Position numbers and translations under genes: made by a program
Assembly: GCF_900114915.1 (NCBI RefSeq)
Contig: NZ_FOUS01000005.1
Span: 412,723 to 476,722, forward strand
Direction of reading: 5' to 3'
Source: Bradyrhizobium sp. Rc3b
Lineage (GTDB): Bacteria; Pseudomonadota; Alphaproteobacteria; Rhizobiales; Xanthobacteraceae
Length of the DNA stretch: 64,000 nucleotides
Notes under the pieces: generated by a model
The model's database searches: none
Told to the model about the DNA's origin: nothing
Seen by the model: the letters and a program-made list of their open reading frames with translations, nothing else
Shown here: piece after piece, positions 32,950 to 41,588 of the stretch
Position numbering within the stretch: the first letter of the stretch is position 1
How the letters are laid out: each line of letters begins with the position of its first letter

Positions 32950-33888
32950 ATGGAAGTCGCGAGCCTCGTTCTTCCCGTATTCGCGATCATCGTCACCGGC
33001 TGGCTGGCCGGCGAGCTCGGCTATCTCTCCCGCTCGCTCGCCGACGCGCTGGTGCATTTCGCCTACAACGTGGCAATGCCTGCGCTATTGATCGTCACCA
33101 TCGCGCAGGAGCCTGCGGGCAATCTGCTGGAATGGCGTTTCCTGCTCGCGTTCGGCGGCGGCTCCCTCGTCTGCTTTGCGCTGGTCTTCCTGGTGGTCCG
33201 CGCCCGCGGAAAGCATGATCTCGCCAGCAGCACGATTCATGGCATGGCGGCGGCGATGACCAATACCGGCTTCGTGGCGCTGCCGATCCTGCACGCGATC
33301 TACGGCCAGCCCGCCGTCCTGCCTGCTGCGGTAGCGACAGTATTCGTCGCGGCCGTGATGTTTCCGATCACGGTCATCCTGCTGGAAAGGGACGCACGCG
33401 GATCGTCCGCGCAGTCCGCCGGCCTCGCGAAGCAGATCCTGCTCAATCCGATGGTGCTGTCGACGCTTTGCGGTCTCGTCTGGGCGATTACGGGCCTGCC
33501 GATTCCGGCGCCGGTTGCCGCCTACCTCAATATGGTCGCCGCCGCGCTCACGCCCTGCGCACTGTTTGCCATCGGGCTCGGCCTTTCGGTCGAGGGCCTG
33601 CGCTCCAACCTGAAGGCATCGTTCGCGCTCGCGCTCGTGAAGCTCGTGATCATGCCGCTGATCGTCTACGGACTTTGTGTGGTCACCGGCCTCAACGCGC
33701 TCTACACCGTCGCCGCCGTGATATGCGCCGCCGTGCCCACGGCGAAGACGGTGTACGTGCTGGCGCACGAACACAAGGTCGAGGAGAAACTGGTCGCGGC
33801 CACGGTCTCGGTCACGACGATGCTGTCGGTAGCGACATTGCTGGTCGCGCTATACCTTCTCTCGGGTCTGGCGACCGGCACGCGCTAA
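32950..33888 (+). CDS. AEC-family (auxin efflux carrier/malonate-type) transporter
   Basis: A 312-residue inner-membrane carrier with about ten helices in the AEC fold. The N-terminal helix pair contains FAIIVTGWLAGELGYL and FAYNVAMPALLI, with later NTGFVALPIL and CAAVPTAKTVYVLA matching the conserved crossing regions. GGGGGATCCGC precedes ATG 32950. Bacterial members export or import organic acids such as malate or malonate, or possibly auxin; substrate not readable from sequence. It is a single-gene unit. Confidence 0.87.
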   Translation: MEVASLVLPVFAIIVTGWLAGELGYLSRSLADALVHFAYNVAMPALLIVTIAQEPAGNLLEWRFLLAFGGGSLVCFALVFLVVRARGKHDLASSTIHGMAAAMTNTGFVALPILHAIYGQPAVLPAAVATVFVAAVMFPITVILLERDARGSSAQSAGLAKQILLNPMVLSTLCGLVWAITGLPIPAPVAAYLNMVAAALTPCALFAIGLGLSVEGLRSNLKASFALALVKLVIMPLIVYGLCVVTGLNALYTVAAVICAAVPTAKTVYVLAHEHKVEEKLVAATVSVTTMLSVATLLVALYLLSGLATGTR

Positions 33889-33895
33889 CCCGCAC

Positions 33896-34183
33896 TTATC
33901 TCGTGGTGTTGCTCCAGGTGGGCGCCGAGTTGGTCACGCCGACCGAGGGCCAATTGTAAGATCCGACCGACGGTGCCGTGACCGTTCCGACCGTCTGGCC
34001 GGACGAGCCGTAGGACGCCCGCGGCTGCACAGCAGTGGGCGCCCCGGCGCCGCCATAGGTTGGGGCCACCACGCCCGTGCTGTAATGTCGGCTCGACCGC
34101 GCCTTCTTCGCTTCAGCCGCAAAGGGCGCGGCAAGCAGCCCGGTCGTGATGAGCGCGGCAATGGCGAGTTTGATGCTTGTCAT
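33896..34183 (-). CDS. Small secreted Ser/Thr/Gly-rich protein
   Basis: A 95-residue protein with a signal peptide (residues 1-24, ALITTGLLAAPFAAEA). The mature chain begins KKARSSRHYSTG and continues as a Ser/Thr/Gly/Pro-rich low-complexity region. GAGGGA precedes ATG 34183. Its stop lies eight bases from the transporter stop on the opposite strand. Function unknown. Confidence 0.65.
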   Translation of the reverse strand: MTSIKLAIAALITTGLLAAPFAAEAKKARSSRHYSTGVVAPTYGGAGAPTAVQPRASYGSSGQTVGTVTAPSVGSYNWPSVGVTNSAPTWSNTTR

Positions 34184-34391
34184 GGCTGATCCCTCGATCG
34201 CTGGGGCCCTTGTGCCATGTGTTCATTGATCGCACGATGTCCATAGGCACAAATTCATAACTCCGTGTGCTGGCGAATGTGCCGAAGCAGTGCGTTCGTC
34301 ACCTCCGCTTCGGACGAATCATGCCCGCCTTCGGATGGACCCGAATCAGCGCTAGTGCATTGCCCTTAGCGACTTCGCGTATTGAGGCGAC

Positions 34392-34712
34392 ATGACCGGG
34401 CCCGAACTGAAGCAACTCCGCGCCGACCTCTCCGATGTCCTCGAGCGGAAGCTCACGGCGGCCGACATGGCAAAGCTCTGCGGATTGCCGGAGAAAGGCG
34501 GCAGTGACACCATCCGGCGCTGGGAGGTGAGCGGCCCGACGCCGGAGGCGACCAAGGTGCTGCGCGTGCTTGCGATGGCGAGCGAGCGCTACCCGATCCT
34601 GGAGAAGTTCGACATCTTCGATCGACATGACGTGCGCGAGGAAGACCGGCCCGCGAAGCGCGCGGCGTTCCGCGCGCAGATGCGCGATGAGGCGCGACGG
34701 CGTCTCGGTTAA
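34392..34712 (+). CDS. Small XRE-like helix-turn-helix protein
   Basis: A 106-residue soluble protein. Residues about 20-60 (KLTAADMAKLCGLPEKGGSD followed by TIRRWEVSGP) look like a helix-turn-helix of the XRE/antitoxin type; the C-terminal half is charged and helical. There is no adjacent toxin-like gene on the same strand, so a role as a small transcriptional regulator is inferred only from the fold. Confidence 0.65.
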   Translation: MTGPELKQLRADLSDVLERKLTAADMAKLCGLPEKGGSDTIRRWEVSGPTPEATKVLRVLAMASERYPILEKFDIFDRHDVREEDRPAKRAAFRAQMRDEARRRLG

Positions 34713-34936
34713 CGAAGGACGCCGAGAGGTTACCGAAGGGCTGCGAGGTTAAGCCTTCCTTCACCACTTCTTAAGCCGGCATTAAGCACGAAATTCATTT
34801 GCAGCCCAATAAGTTAGGTTGGGTCTCGCTGTGCCATGCATGTGACAGCATTTTCGTCAAAAGCGAGCTATCTGCAAAACCAACGCGGCGCGGAAAGCGC
34901 GCCTGCCGGGGACCTTAAGTGTCGGAGTTCAAGACG

Positions 34937-35662
34937 ATGAAGAAGATTCTGTTTGCGACCGTTGCGCTGCTCGTGATGGGCGCTGCTGCACCGGCCGTCG
35001 GCGCCGATCTCGGCAACCGCAACTATTACAAGACGCCCGCGCCGGCCTATGCCGCGCCGATCTACAACTGGACCGGCTTCTACATCGGCGGCCATATCGG
35101 CGGCGCGTTCTCCAGCGACAACAATTTCAACGGCCTTTCCACCGGCAACAACGGCAATGGCCGTTTCCTCGGCGGCGTGCAGGTTGGTGGGGACTGGCAG
35201 TTCCACCCGAACTTCGTGGTCGGCGTCGAGGGCCAGTATTCCTGGCTCTCCGGCAGCGTCGGTGCCGTGTTTCCGGGCGGCATCGCATATACCAACGACC
35301 AGCGTGGCCTCGGCTCGATCACCGGCCGCGTCGGCTACACCTGGGGCCCCGGCCTCGTCTATGTGAAGGGCGGCTACGCCTATTCGGACAACAACGAGAA
35401 GGTGACGGTCGGCGGCGTGCCGACCGCGTTCGTCATCACCGGCGATCACCGCAACGGCTACACGGTCGGCGCCGGCCTCGAATACATGTTCGCCCCGAAC
35501 TGGTCGGCCAAGGCCGAGTACCAGTACTACAATTTCGGCGACTCGAGCTTCACCGGCGGCCCGCTCGCGGGCACCGGCAGCTTCACGACCGACGACCACA
35601 CCATCAAGGCGGGCGTCAACTACCGCTTCAACTGGGCAAGCCCGGCCGTCGCGCGCTACTGA
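34937..35662 (+). CDS. Outer-membrane beta-barrel protein (Omp31/RopB-like)
   Basis: A 241-residue outer-membrane protein. Residues 1-22 are a signal peptide (FATVALLVMGAAAPAVGA), then YNWTGFYIGGHIGGAFSS, the strongly conserved first strand of this alphaproteobacterial barrel family. Alternating aromatic strands follow, and the chain ends KAGVNYRFNWASPAVARY, with the final strand. Eight strands are expected. I chose ATG 34937 after CGGAG. It is a monocistronic gene, ended by a strong terminator. Confidence 0.88.
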   Translation: MKKILFATVALLVMGAAAPAVGADLGNRNYYKTPAPAYAAPIYNWTGFYIGGHIGGAFSSDNNFNGLSTGNNGNGRFLGGVQVGGDWQFHPNFVVGVEGQYSWLSGSVGAVFPGGIAYTNDQRGLGSITGRVGYTWGPGLVYVKGGYAYSDNNEKVTVGGVPTAFVITGDHRNGYTVGAGLEYMFAPNWSAKAEYQYYNFGDSSFTGGPLAGTGSFTTDDHTIKAGVNYRFNWASPAVARY

Positions 35663-35688
35663 TCGGTTACCACAACCTTACCAGGACG

Positions 35689-35723
35689 GAAGGGCCGGCG
35701 ATTTCGCCGGCCCTTCTTTTTTT
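35689..35723 (+). terminator. Strong rho-independent terminator of the outer-membrane protein gene
   Basis: GAAGGGCCGGCG and CGCCGGCCCTTC pair perfectly over 12 bases with a four-base loop (ATTT), followed by seven to nine T residues. Confidence 0.95.
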
Positions 35724-35828
35724 CGCCCTGCGGAACACGCGCAACCGTTTGGGGAGATTGCGAATTTTTAACCGGCGGTGCGGATACTGCCGGCCGCAAA
35801 CAGAAGCAAGAACGTTGGGGGAATTTCG

Positions 35829-37982
35829 ATGGCGATCCGTTTCAGCCTTGGCGGCTCACTTGGCCGGATGCGGCCTCGTTTCAAAATGCCGACCTGGGGC
35901 GTGCGCGGCAGCCTGTTCGCGGCCTTTGCAGTGATCGCGGGCATGGGCCTCGTGATCGCAGCCGGCGCCGGCCTGGCGCTGCAGAATCTCGGCGGACGGA
36001 TGACCGAGCTGAGCGGGCGGGATATTCCGCGCCTCACTGCCAGCCTGCAATTGTCGGCCCTCAGCGCCAGCCTAGCGGCACAGGGACCTGCCCTGCTCGC
36101 GGCTCAAACCGAGGAAGCCCTGAACGAGCGCACCAAGAAGCTCAAGGAGCTGCAGGAGCAGACCCAGCAGAAGCTCACCGAGATCATCGGGCTCGGCGGC
36201 GACAAGACCGTCGTCTCCGGACTCAGCGAGACGATGAAGAGCATCAACGAGGCGGCGCAGAGCCTCGCCAAGGCGGCCCGCGAGCGGCTCGATATCGCCG
36301 CCCTCCATGACAAGCAATATGACGCGCTTCGCAGCGCCCAGGGCGCCTTCGTCGGCGCGGCCAGTCCGGTGATGCTCGACGCGCAGACCCGGGTCAACGC
36401 CATTCTCGGCTCGGCCGACCTGTCCGCCGCAGATGCCAACGATGCCGCGCAGACCGTCGGCCAGCTCGGCAACGTCGTCGCCAGCGGCAATCGCGCGGCC
36501 GCCAACATGAGTGCGGCACTGTCGGCGAACACCAGCGACAAGCTCGACGACATCCAGAAGGAATTCAAGACGGCACAGGGACGCCTGCGGTCCAACCTCG
36601 ATCTGTTGCCGGACAATCAGGGCAACAAGATGCTGCGCGAGACGGCGGAGAAGCTGATGGCGCTCGGCACCGGCAAGACCGGCGTGTTCAATCTGCGTGA
36701 GAAGGAGCTCGACTCCGTCGACTACGGCCAGACCATCCTGGACGAGACCCGCAAGCTCAATGTCGGCCTCGGCATCAGCGTGCAGCAGCTCGTCGACGGC
36801 GTGCAGAAGGAGACCAACGCCTCGACCTCGCAGGCGCAGCAGGAGACCTCGCTCGCGACGACCGTGATGCTGGCCCTTGGTGCCTTGATGCTGGTCGGCT
36901 CGGCGCTGTTCGTCTGGCTCTATGTCGGCCGCAACATCCTGCGCCGCATCCGTGAGCTTCAGCGCGCCATGCAGCTGCTGTCGGCCGGCGACCTCGACAC
37001 CGAGATCGTCCGCTCCCGGCAGAACGACGAGATCGGCGTGATGAAGGAAACGCTGACCGTGTTCCGCGACAGCATGATCGAAGCCCGGGCACTCGCCGCC
37101 GAGCAGGACAAGGACCGTGTCGCCAAGGCCGAGCGGGCCGCGCGCATGGAAGCGAAGATCGCCGAATTCGAAAGCACGGTGCGCTCCGCGCTCGACAATC
37201 TGGCGCAGTCGGCCAATTCGATGCAATCGACCGCGCAGAGCATGTCGACCACCGCCGACCAGTCCAACGCGCTGGTCAACGCGGTCGCCTCCGCCGCCGA
37301 GGAGACCTCGGTCAACGTGCAGACCGTGTCGTCAGGCACCGAGCAGCTGTCGTCCTCGATCGAGGAGATCAGCAAGCAGGTCGTGACCTCGGCCGCAATC
37401 GCCAAGAAGGCGGTCGACGAGGCCGGCGCCACCGACACCACGGTGCAGAGCCTTGCCGACAGCGCGAGCCGCATCAGCGTCGTGGTCGACCTGATCCAGA
37501 CCATCGCCTCGCAGACCAATCTGCTCGCGCTCAACGCCACCATCGAGGCGGCGCGCGCGGGCGAGGCCGGCCGCGGCTTCGCGGTGGTCGCCTCCGAAGT
37601 GAAGAGCCTCGCGAGCCAGACCGCCAAGGCCACGGAGGAAATCCGCACCCAGATCGCCAGCATGCAGGAGATCACGACATCGGCGGTCGGCGCCATCCAG
37701 GGCATCGGCCGGATCATCGGCGAGATCGACAACGTGACCACAACGATCGCAGCCGCAGTCGAGGAGCAGGGCGCCGCCACCCGCGAGATCGCGCGCAACA
37801 TCCAGCATGCCGCCGGCGGCACCAGCGAAGTCTCCAGCAACATCGTCGGCGTCTCCACCGCCTCGGCCGAAGCCGGCGCCGCGGCAAACGAAGTGCTGGG
37901 CGCCTCCGACGCGCTCCGACGCGAAGCCGACATGCTGCGCGGAGAGATCGACGCGTTCCTCAACAACATGCGGGCGGCCTGA
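35829..37982 (+). CDS. Methyl-accepting chemotaxis protein
   Basis: A 717-residue chemoreceptor. The order is a membrane helix (about 26-52), a large periplasmic helical sensor domain (about 55-355), a second helix ([20 protein letters not shown]), HAMP (about 380-435), and a signalling coiled-coil domain with the tip [20 protein letters not shown] followed by [17 protein letters not shown]. No C-terminal CheR-binding pentapeptide is seen (ends LNNMRAA). Start 35829 is preceded by GGGGGAATTT. The ligand is unknown. No che genes lie nearby, so it feeds a chemotaxis cluster elsewhere. Confidence 0.92.
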   Translation: MAIRFSLGGSLGRMRPRFKMPTWGVRGSLFAAFAVIAGMGLVIAAGAGLALQNLGGRMTELSGRDIPRLTASLQLSALSASLAAQGPALLAAQTEEALNERTKKLKELQEQTQQKLTEIIGLGGDKTVVSGLSETMKSINEAAQSLAKAARERLDIAALHDKQYDALRSAQGAFVGAASPVMLDAQTRVNAILGSADLSAADANDAAQTVGQLGNVVASGNRAAANMSAALSANTSDKLDDIQKEFKTAQGRLRSNLDLLPDNQGNKMLRETAEKLMALGTGKTGVFNLREKELDSVDYGQTILDETRKLNVGLGISVQQLVDGVQKETNASTSQAQQETSLATTVMLALGALMLVGSALFVWLYVGRNILRRIRELQRAMQLLSAGDLDTEIVRSRQNDEIGVMKETLTVFRDSMIEARALAAEQDKDRVAKAERAARMEAKIAEFESTVRSALDNLAQSANSMQSTAQSMSTTADQSNALVNAVASAAEETSVNVQTVSSGTEQLSSSIEEISKQVVTSAAIAKKAVDEAGATDTTVQSLADSASRISVVVDLIQTIASQTNLLALNATIEAARAGEAGRGFAVVASEVKSLASQTAKATEEIRTQIASMQEITTSAVGAIQGIGRIIGEIDNVTTTIAAAVEEQGAATREIARNIQHAAGGTSEVSSNIVGVSTASAEAGAAANEVLGASDALRREADMLRGEIDAFLNNMRAA

Positions 37983-38094
37983 CGTCATTCCGGGGCGCCT
38001 CGAAGAGGCGAACCCGGAATCTCGCAACAATCTCCAGATTCTCGGGTGCGCAACAGCGCACCTGAGTTCGCGCTCCGCGCGCCCCGGAATGACG
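37983..38094. repeat. Palindromic intergenic element
   Basis: The ends CGTCATTCCGGGGCGC and GCGCCCCGGAATGACG are reverse complements apart from a few bases, and an inner pair (TGCGCAACAGCGCA) adds a second hairpin. It fills much of the gap between the chemoreceptor and the MBL-fold gene. Confidence 0.85.
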
Positions 38095-38215
38095 ACGTTT
38101 TTTACGGTCACGACCGGGACGCGGAAAAACGCCGCCCGGTATGTCCGCCATGCGGAGACCACGGACGGTCCTTTTTCGGCTGGCGTCCCGCCGTATGTGC
38201 GGGTACCGATAATGC

Positions 38216-39277
38216 ATGAACGCAAAAACCGACACCGCACAGTCCTCGGCCGAAGCCCTGCGCTACCCCTGGGAACAGCACCCCGGCCACGACGAGGTCG
38301 TGGAGATCAGGCCCGGCGTGTTGTGGGTGCGGCTGAAGCTGCCGTTCCGCCTCAACCATGTGAACATCTACCTGCTCGCCGACGGCGACGGTTATGCGAT
38401 GGTGGATACCGGCTTCGGCAACGAGGAGACGATCGAGGCCTGGACCAAGCTATTCGACGGGCCGCTGAAGGGCGTCCACATCACGCGCCTGATCGTCACG
38501 CACTCCCACCCTGACCATGTCGGCCTTGCCGGCTGGGTCGTCGAGCGGTTCAACTGCCCGCTGGTGATGTCGCAGGTCGAATATCTGCAATCGGTCTATC
38601 ACCAGAACCGCGGCACCGCGGAGCGGCAGGAAGCGCAGCGGCTGTTCTTCCGCCGCCACGGCATGGACGAGTCGCTCACCGAAAAGCTGCTCGGCCGCGG
38701 CCAGGATTATCTCAAGCGCGTTTCGGTGCTGCCGCCCTCCTACCGCCGCATCTCCCATGGCGAGGACGTCGTGATCGGCACGCGCCGCTTCAAGGTGATC
38801 ACCGGCGGCGGCCACGCGCTCGACCAGGTGATGCTGTATTGCGCCGACGACAAGCTGTTCCTCTCCGCCGACCAGGTGCTGAGCAAGATCTCGCCCAATG
38901 TCAGCGTCTGGGCGGTCGAGCCCGACCAGAACTCGCTCGGCGAATATCTGGCTTCACTCGCCAGCCTCACCACGACGCTGCCCTATGACGTCCTGGTGCT
39001 GCCCGGCCACGGCGTGCCGTTCTACGGATTGAAGACCCGCATCAAGCAGCTCGCCGACCACCATGAAGAGCGCTGCCGCCTGATCGCGGAAGCCTGCCGC
39101 GAGGTGCCACAGACCTCGCGCGCCCTGGTGCCCGTCGTGTTCAACAAGCATGTGCTCGACGAGCACCAGATGGGCTTTGCCGCCGGCGAGCTGGTCGCCC
39201 ACGTCAACTACATGATCGTCGAGGGCCGGTTGACGGCCGAGACGAAGGACGGAGTGCTGCAGTTCACGACGACGTGA
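38216..39277 (+). CDS. MBL-fold metallo-hydrolase
   Basis: A 353-residue metallo-beta-lactamase-fold enzyme. The metal site VTHSHPDHVGLAGWV (HxHxDH) is complete, with further ligands in VITGGGHALDQVMLY and LPGHGVPFYG. The C-terminal ~90 residues (after HHEERCRLIAE) form a winged-helix-like tail seen in the LACTB2-related branch. The substrate is unknown; hydroxyacylglutathione or another thioester/lactone is possible. It ends 34 bases before the stop of the convergent dehydroquinase-like gene. Confidence 0.86.
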   Translation: MNAKTDTAQSSAEALRYPWEQHPGHDEVVEIRPGVLWVRLKLPFRLNHVNIYLLADGDGYAMVDTGFGNEETIEAWTKLFDGPLKGVHITRLIVTHSHPDHVGLAGWVVERFNCPLVMSQVEYLQSVYHQNRGTAERQEAQRLFFRRHGMDESLTEKLLGRGQDYLKRVSVLPPSYRRISHGEDVVIGTRRFKVITGGGHALDQVMLYCADDKLFLSADQVLSKISPNVSVWAVEPDQNSLGEYLASLASLTTTLPYDVLVLPGHGVPFYGLKTRIKQLADHHEERCRLIAEACREVPQTSRALVPVVFNKHVLDEHQMGFAAGELVAHVNYMIVEGRLTAETKDGVLQFTTT

Positions 39278-39311
39278 GTCACTTCGTCATGGCCGGGCTT
39301 GTGGCGGCATC

Positions 39312-39743
39312 TCACTTCATATTCGCGATTGCATGCAGCGCCGCGATGTAGCCGAACGGTCCGAGGCCACAGATCACGCCGGTCGCCACGAACGAGATCT
39401 TGGAGTGGCGGTGATATTCATCGCGGGCGTGGATGTTGGAGATGTGGACTTCCAGCACCGGCCCTTCGAACGTCTTGATCGCGTCCATGATCGCGACCGA
39501 GGTGAAGGAAAATCCGGCCGGATTGATGATGATTGCATCGGCGTCCTGCCGCGCCGACTGGATCAGGTCGACCAGCACGCCTTCATGGTTGGATTGGTGG
39601 AAGGCGAGCTTGAGCCCGAGCGATGCGGCGGCCGCCTCGCAGCTCGCGTTGACCTCTGCGAGCGTCGTCGTGCCGTAGATGTGCGGCTCGCGGATGCCGA
39701 GCATATTGAGGTTGGGACCGTTCAGAATCATGACTCGCTTCAT
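39312..39743 (-). CDS. Type II 3-dehydroquinate dehydratase-like protein with altered active site
   Basis: A 143-residue protein of the AroQ fold, which normally dehydrates 3-dehydroquinate to 3-dehydroshikimate. Conserved parts are present: NGPNLNMLGIREPHIYG (Arg18, Tyr23), EVHISNIHARDEYHRHS (His100, Arg107). The active-site strand usually reads NxxAYTHTSVAL-like, but here is NPAGFSFTSVAI, so a ligand-binding His is replaced by Phe80. It is not next to accB/accC, the usual aroQ context. It may be a quinate-pathway or non-canonical paralogue. I chose ATG 39743; the longer frame overlaps the divergent promoter region. Confidence 0.82.
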   Translation of the reverse strand: MKRVMILNGPNLNMLGIREPHIYGTTTLAEVNASCEAAAASLGLKLAFHQSNHEGVLVDLIQSARQDADAIIINPAGFSFTSVAIMDAIKTFEGPVLEVHISNIHARDEYHRHSKISFVATGVICGLGPFGYIAALHAIANMK

Positions 39744-40083
39744 CGGGCGTCCTTTCGCATGAGCTGCTGGCGAGCCGATCCGCGCCTCGCCAAGGCAAAG
39801 GCTACGACATCGGCGCGACCAGCTCAGCAATCATGGACGGAGCGCGCCCCATGGACAAAATGTCCAAGCCGGCGGCAACGGTCCCCGGCTTTCCCCGAAG
39901 CCTTGGCCGTGCGGACGGGCCAGCGTTAGGCGTTTGATCCACATCAACTATCGCCGGCGATACGCCGCTATCAATGGACCCGCGCGCCTCGTCACAAATG
40001 TGTGCGGGCGCATGGACATTGGAGCTGGAAAAGCTCTAAAAATGAGCGGCCGCCGTGGCCGGGTTCCGTTGCAGGTTTTGCCG
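39744..40083. other. 340-base divergent promoter region of the dehydroquinase-like gene and hemA
   Basis: It contains the FixK-type box at 39934-39947, whose centre lies 143 bases before the hemA start. If FixK activates from the usual -41 position, transcription would start near 39982 and leave a leader of about 100 bases. Nothing else is recognised. Confidence 0.6.
39934..39947 (+). promoter_or_regulatory. FixK/FNR-type box upstream of hemA
   Basis: TTGATCCACATCAA matches TTGAT-N4-ATCAA perfectly. Oxygen-limited induction of hemA through the FixLJ-FixK cascade is established for Bradyrhizobium japonicum, and this box stands in the right place for it. Confidence 0.88.
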
Positions 40084-41313
40084 ATGGATTACAACCAGTT
40101 CTTCGATACCGCCCTCGATCGTCTCCATTCCGAGCGGCGCTACCGCGTGTTCGCCGACCTGGAGCGCACGGCCGGCCGATTCCCGCACGCGGTCTGGCAC
40201 TCGCCCAAGGGCAAGCGCGACGTCGTGATCTGGTGCTCGAACGATTATCTCGGCATGGGCCAGCATCCGAAAGTGGTCGGCGCCATGGTCGAGACTGCGA
40301 CGCGCGTCGGCACCGGCGCCGGCGGCACCCGCAACATCGCCGGCACGCATCACCCGCTGGTGCAGCTCGAGGCCGAGCTCGCCGATCTCCATGGCAAAGA
40401 AGCCGCGCTACTGTTCACCTCGGGCTATGTCTCGAACCAGACCGGCATCCCGACCATCGCAAAACTCATTCCGAATTGCCTGATCCTGTCGGACGAGCTC
40501 AACCACAATTCGATGATCGAGGGCATCCGCCAGTCCGGCTGCGAGCGGGTCGTGTTCCGGCACAACGACCTTGCGCATCTCGAGGAGCTGTTGAAAGCGG
40601 CCGGCCCGAATAGGCCGAAGCTGATCGTCTGCGAGAGCCTCTATTCCATGGACGGCGACGTCGCACCGCTCGCCAAGATCTGCGATCTCGCCGAGAAGTA
40701 CGACGCGATGACCTATGTCGACGAAGTCCACGCGGTCGGCATGTACGGCCCGCGCGGCGGCGGCATCGCCGAGCGTGACGGCGTCATGCACCGCATCGAC
40801 ATCCTCGAAGGCACGCTGGCGAAAGCCTTCGGCTGCCTCGGCGGCTACATCGCCGCCAACGGCCAGATCATCGACGCCGTGCGCTCCTATGCACCGGGCT
40901 TCATCTTCACCACCGCGCTGCCGCCGGCGATCTGCTCGGCTGCGACCGCCGCGATCAAGCACCTGAAGACCTCGAACTGGGAGCGCGAGCGCCACCAGGA
41001 CCGTGCCGCCCGCGTCAAGGCGATCCTCAACGCCGCCGGCCTGCCTGTGATGTCGAGCGACACCCACATCGTGCCGCTGTTCGTCGGCGATCCCGAGAAG
41101 TGCAAGCAGGCGTCCGACCTCCTGCTCGAGGAGCACGGCATCTACATCCAGCCCATCAACTATCCGACGGTCGCCAAGGGCAGCGAGCGGCTGCGCATCA
41201 CGCCTTCGCCCTATCACGACGATGGCCTGATCGATCAACTCGCCGAGGCCCTACTGCAAGTGTGGGAGCGCCTGGGTCTGCCGCTGCGCCAGAAGTCGCT
41301 CGCGGCGGAGTAG
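40084..41313 (+). CDS. hemA: 5-aminolevulinate synthase
   Basis: A 409-residue PLP enzyme that condenses glycine and succinyl-CoA to 5-aminolevulinate, the first step of heme synthesis by the Shemin route of alphaproteobacteria. The start [20 protein letters not shown] and the length equal those of the Bradyrhizobium enzyme. The glycine loop [18 protein letters not shown], cofactor region [14 protein letters not shown] and Schiff-base lysine in [13 protein letters not shown] are visible. I chose ATG 40084. A FixK box upstream links heme supply to low-oxygen respiration and symbiosis. Confidence 0.97.
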   Translation: MDYNQFFDTALDRLHSERRYRVFADLERTAGRFPHAVWHSPKGKRDVVIWCSNDYLGMGQHPKVVGAMVETATRVGTGAGGTRNIAGTHHPLVQLEAELADLHGKEAALLFTSGYVSNQTGIPTIAKLIPNCLILSDELNHNSMIEGIRQSGCERVVFRHNDLAHLEELLKAAGPNRPKLIVCESLYSMDGDVAPLAKICDLAEKYDAMTYVDEVHAVGMYGPRGGGIAERDGVMHRIDILEGTLAKAFGCLGGYIAANGQIIDAVRSYAPGFIFTTALPPAICSAATAAIKHLKTSNWERERHQDRAARVKAILNAAGLPVMSSDTHIVPLFVGDPEKCKQASDLLLEEHGIYIQPINYPTVAKGSERLRITPSPYHDDGLIDQLAEALLQVWERLGLPLRQKSLAAE

Positions 41314-41321
41314 GTCTGTCT

Positions 41322-41487
41322 TACCCTCCCCTGGAGGGGGAGGGTCGGCTCACATTGAGCGCAGCGAAATGTGGGCCGGGGTGGGGTGACGGTGTCTCCT
41401 CATCCAACCGTGCCCGAGTGGATAGATCACCCCACCCCGCTCGCGCTTCGCGCGATCGACCCTCCCCCTCCAAGGGAGGGTGAGAGC
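41322..41487. repeat. Palindromic element downstream of hemA
   Basis: It begins ACCCTCCCCTGGAGGGGGAG and ends CCTCCCCCTCCAAGGGAGGG, inverted copies, with GGGGTGGGGTGA and ATCACCCCACCCC as a second inner pair. It has the same architecture as 28405-28560 and may also serve as the hemA transcript end. Confidence 0.85.
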
Positions 41488-41588
41488 AAGCAGCTCGCCC
41501 TACGACTTAACGACAACCCCAGTTCCCACCGCCGCGCGGCATTTCGCTGTCGCCTCGCCCCGTCCAACGCGCTAGAATTACTGGGAAA

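Noticed and set aside
34392..34712. Helix-turn-helix protein as the antitoxin half of a toxin-antitoxin pair
   Set aside because: No small toxin-like gene is adjacent on the same strand; both neighbours encode exported proteins.
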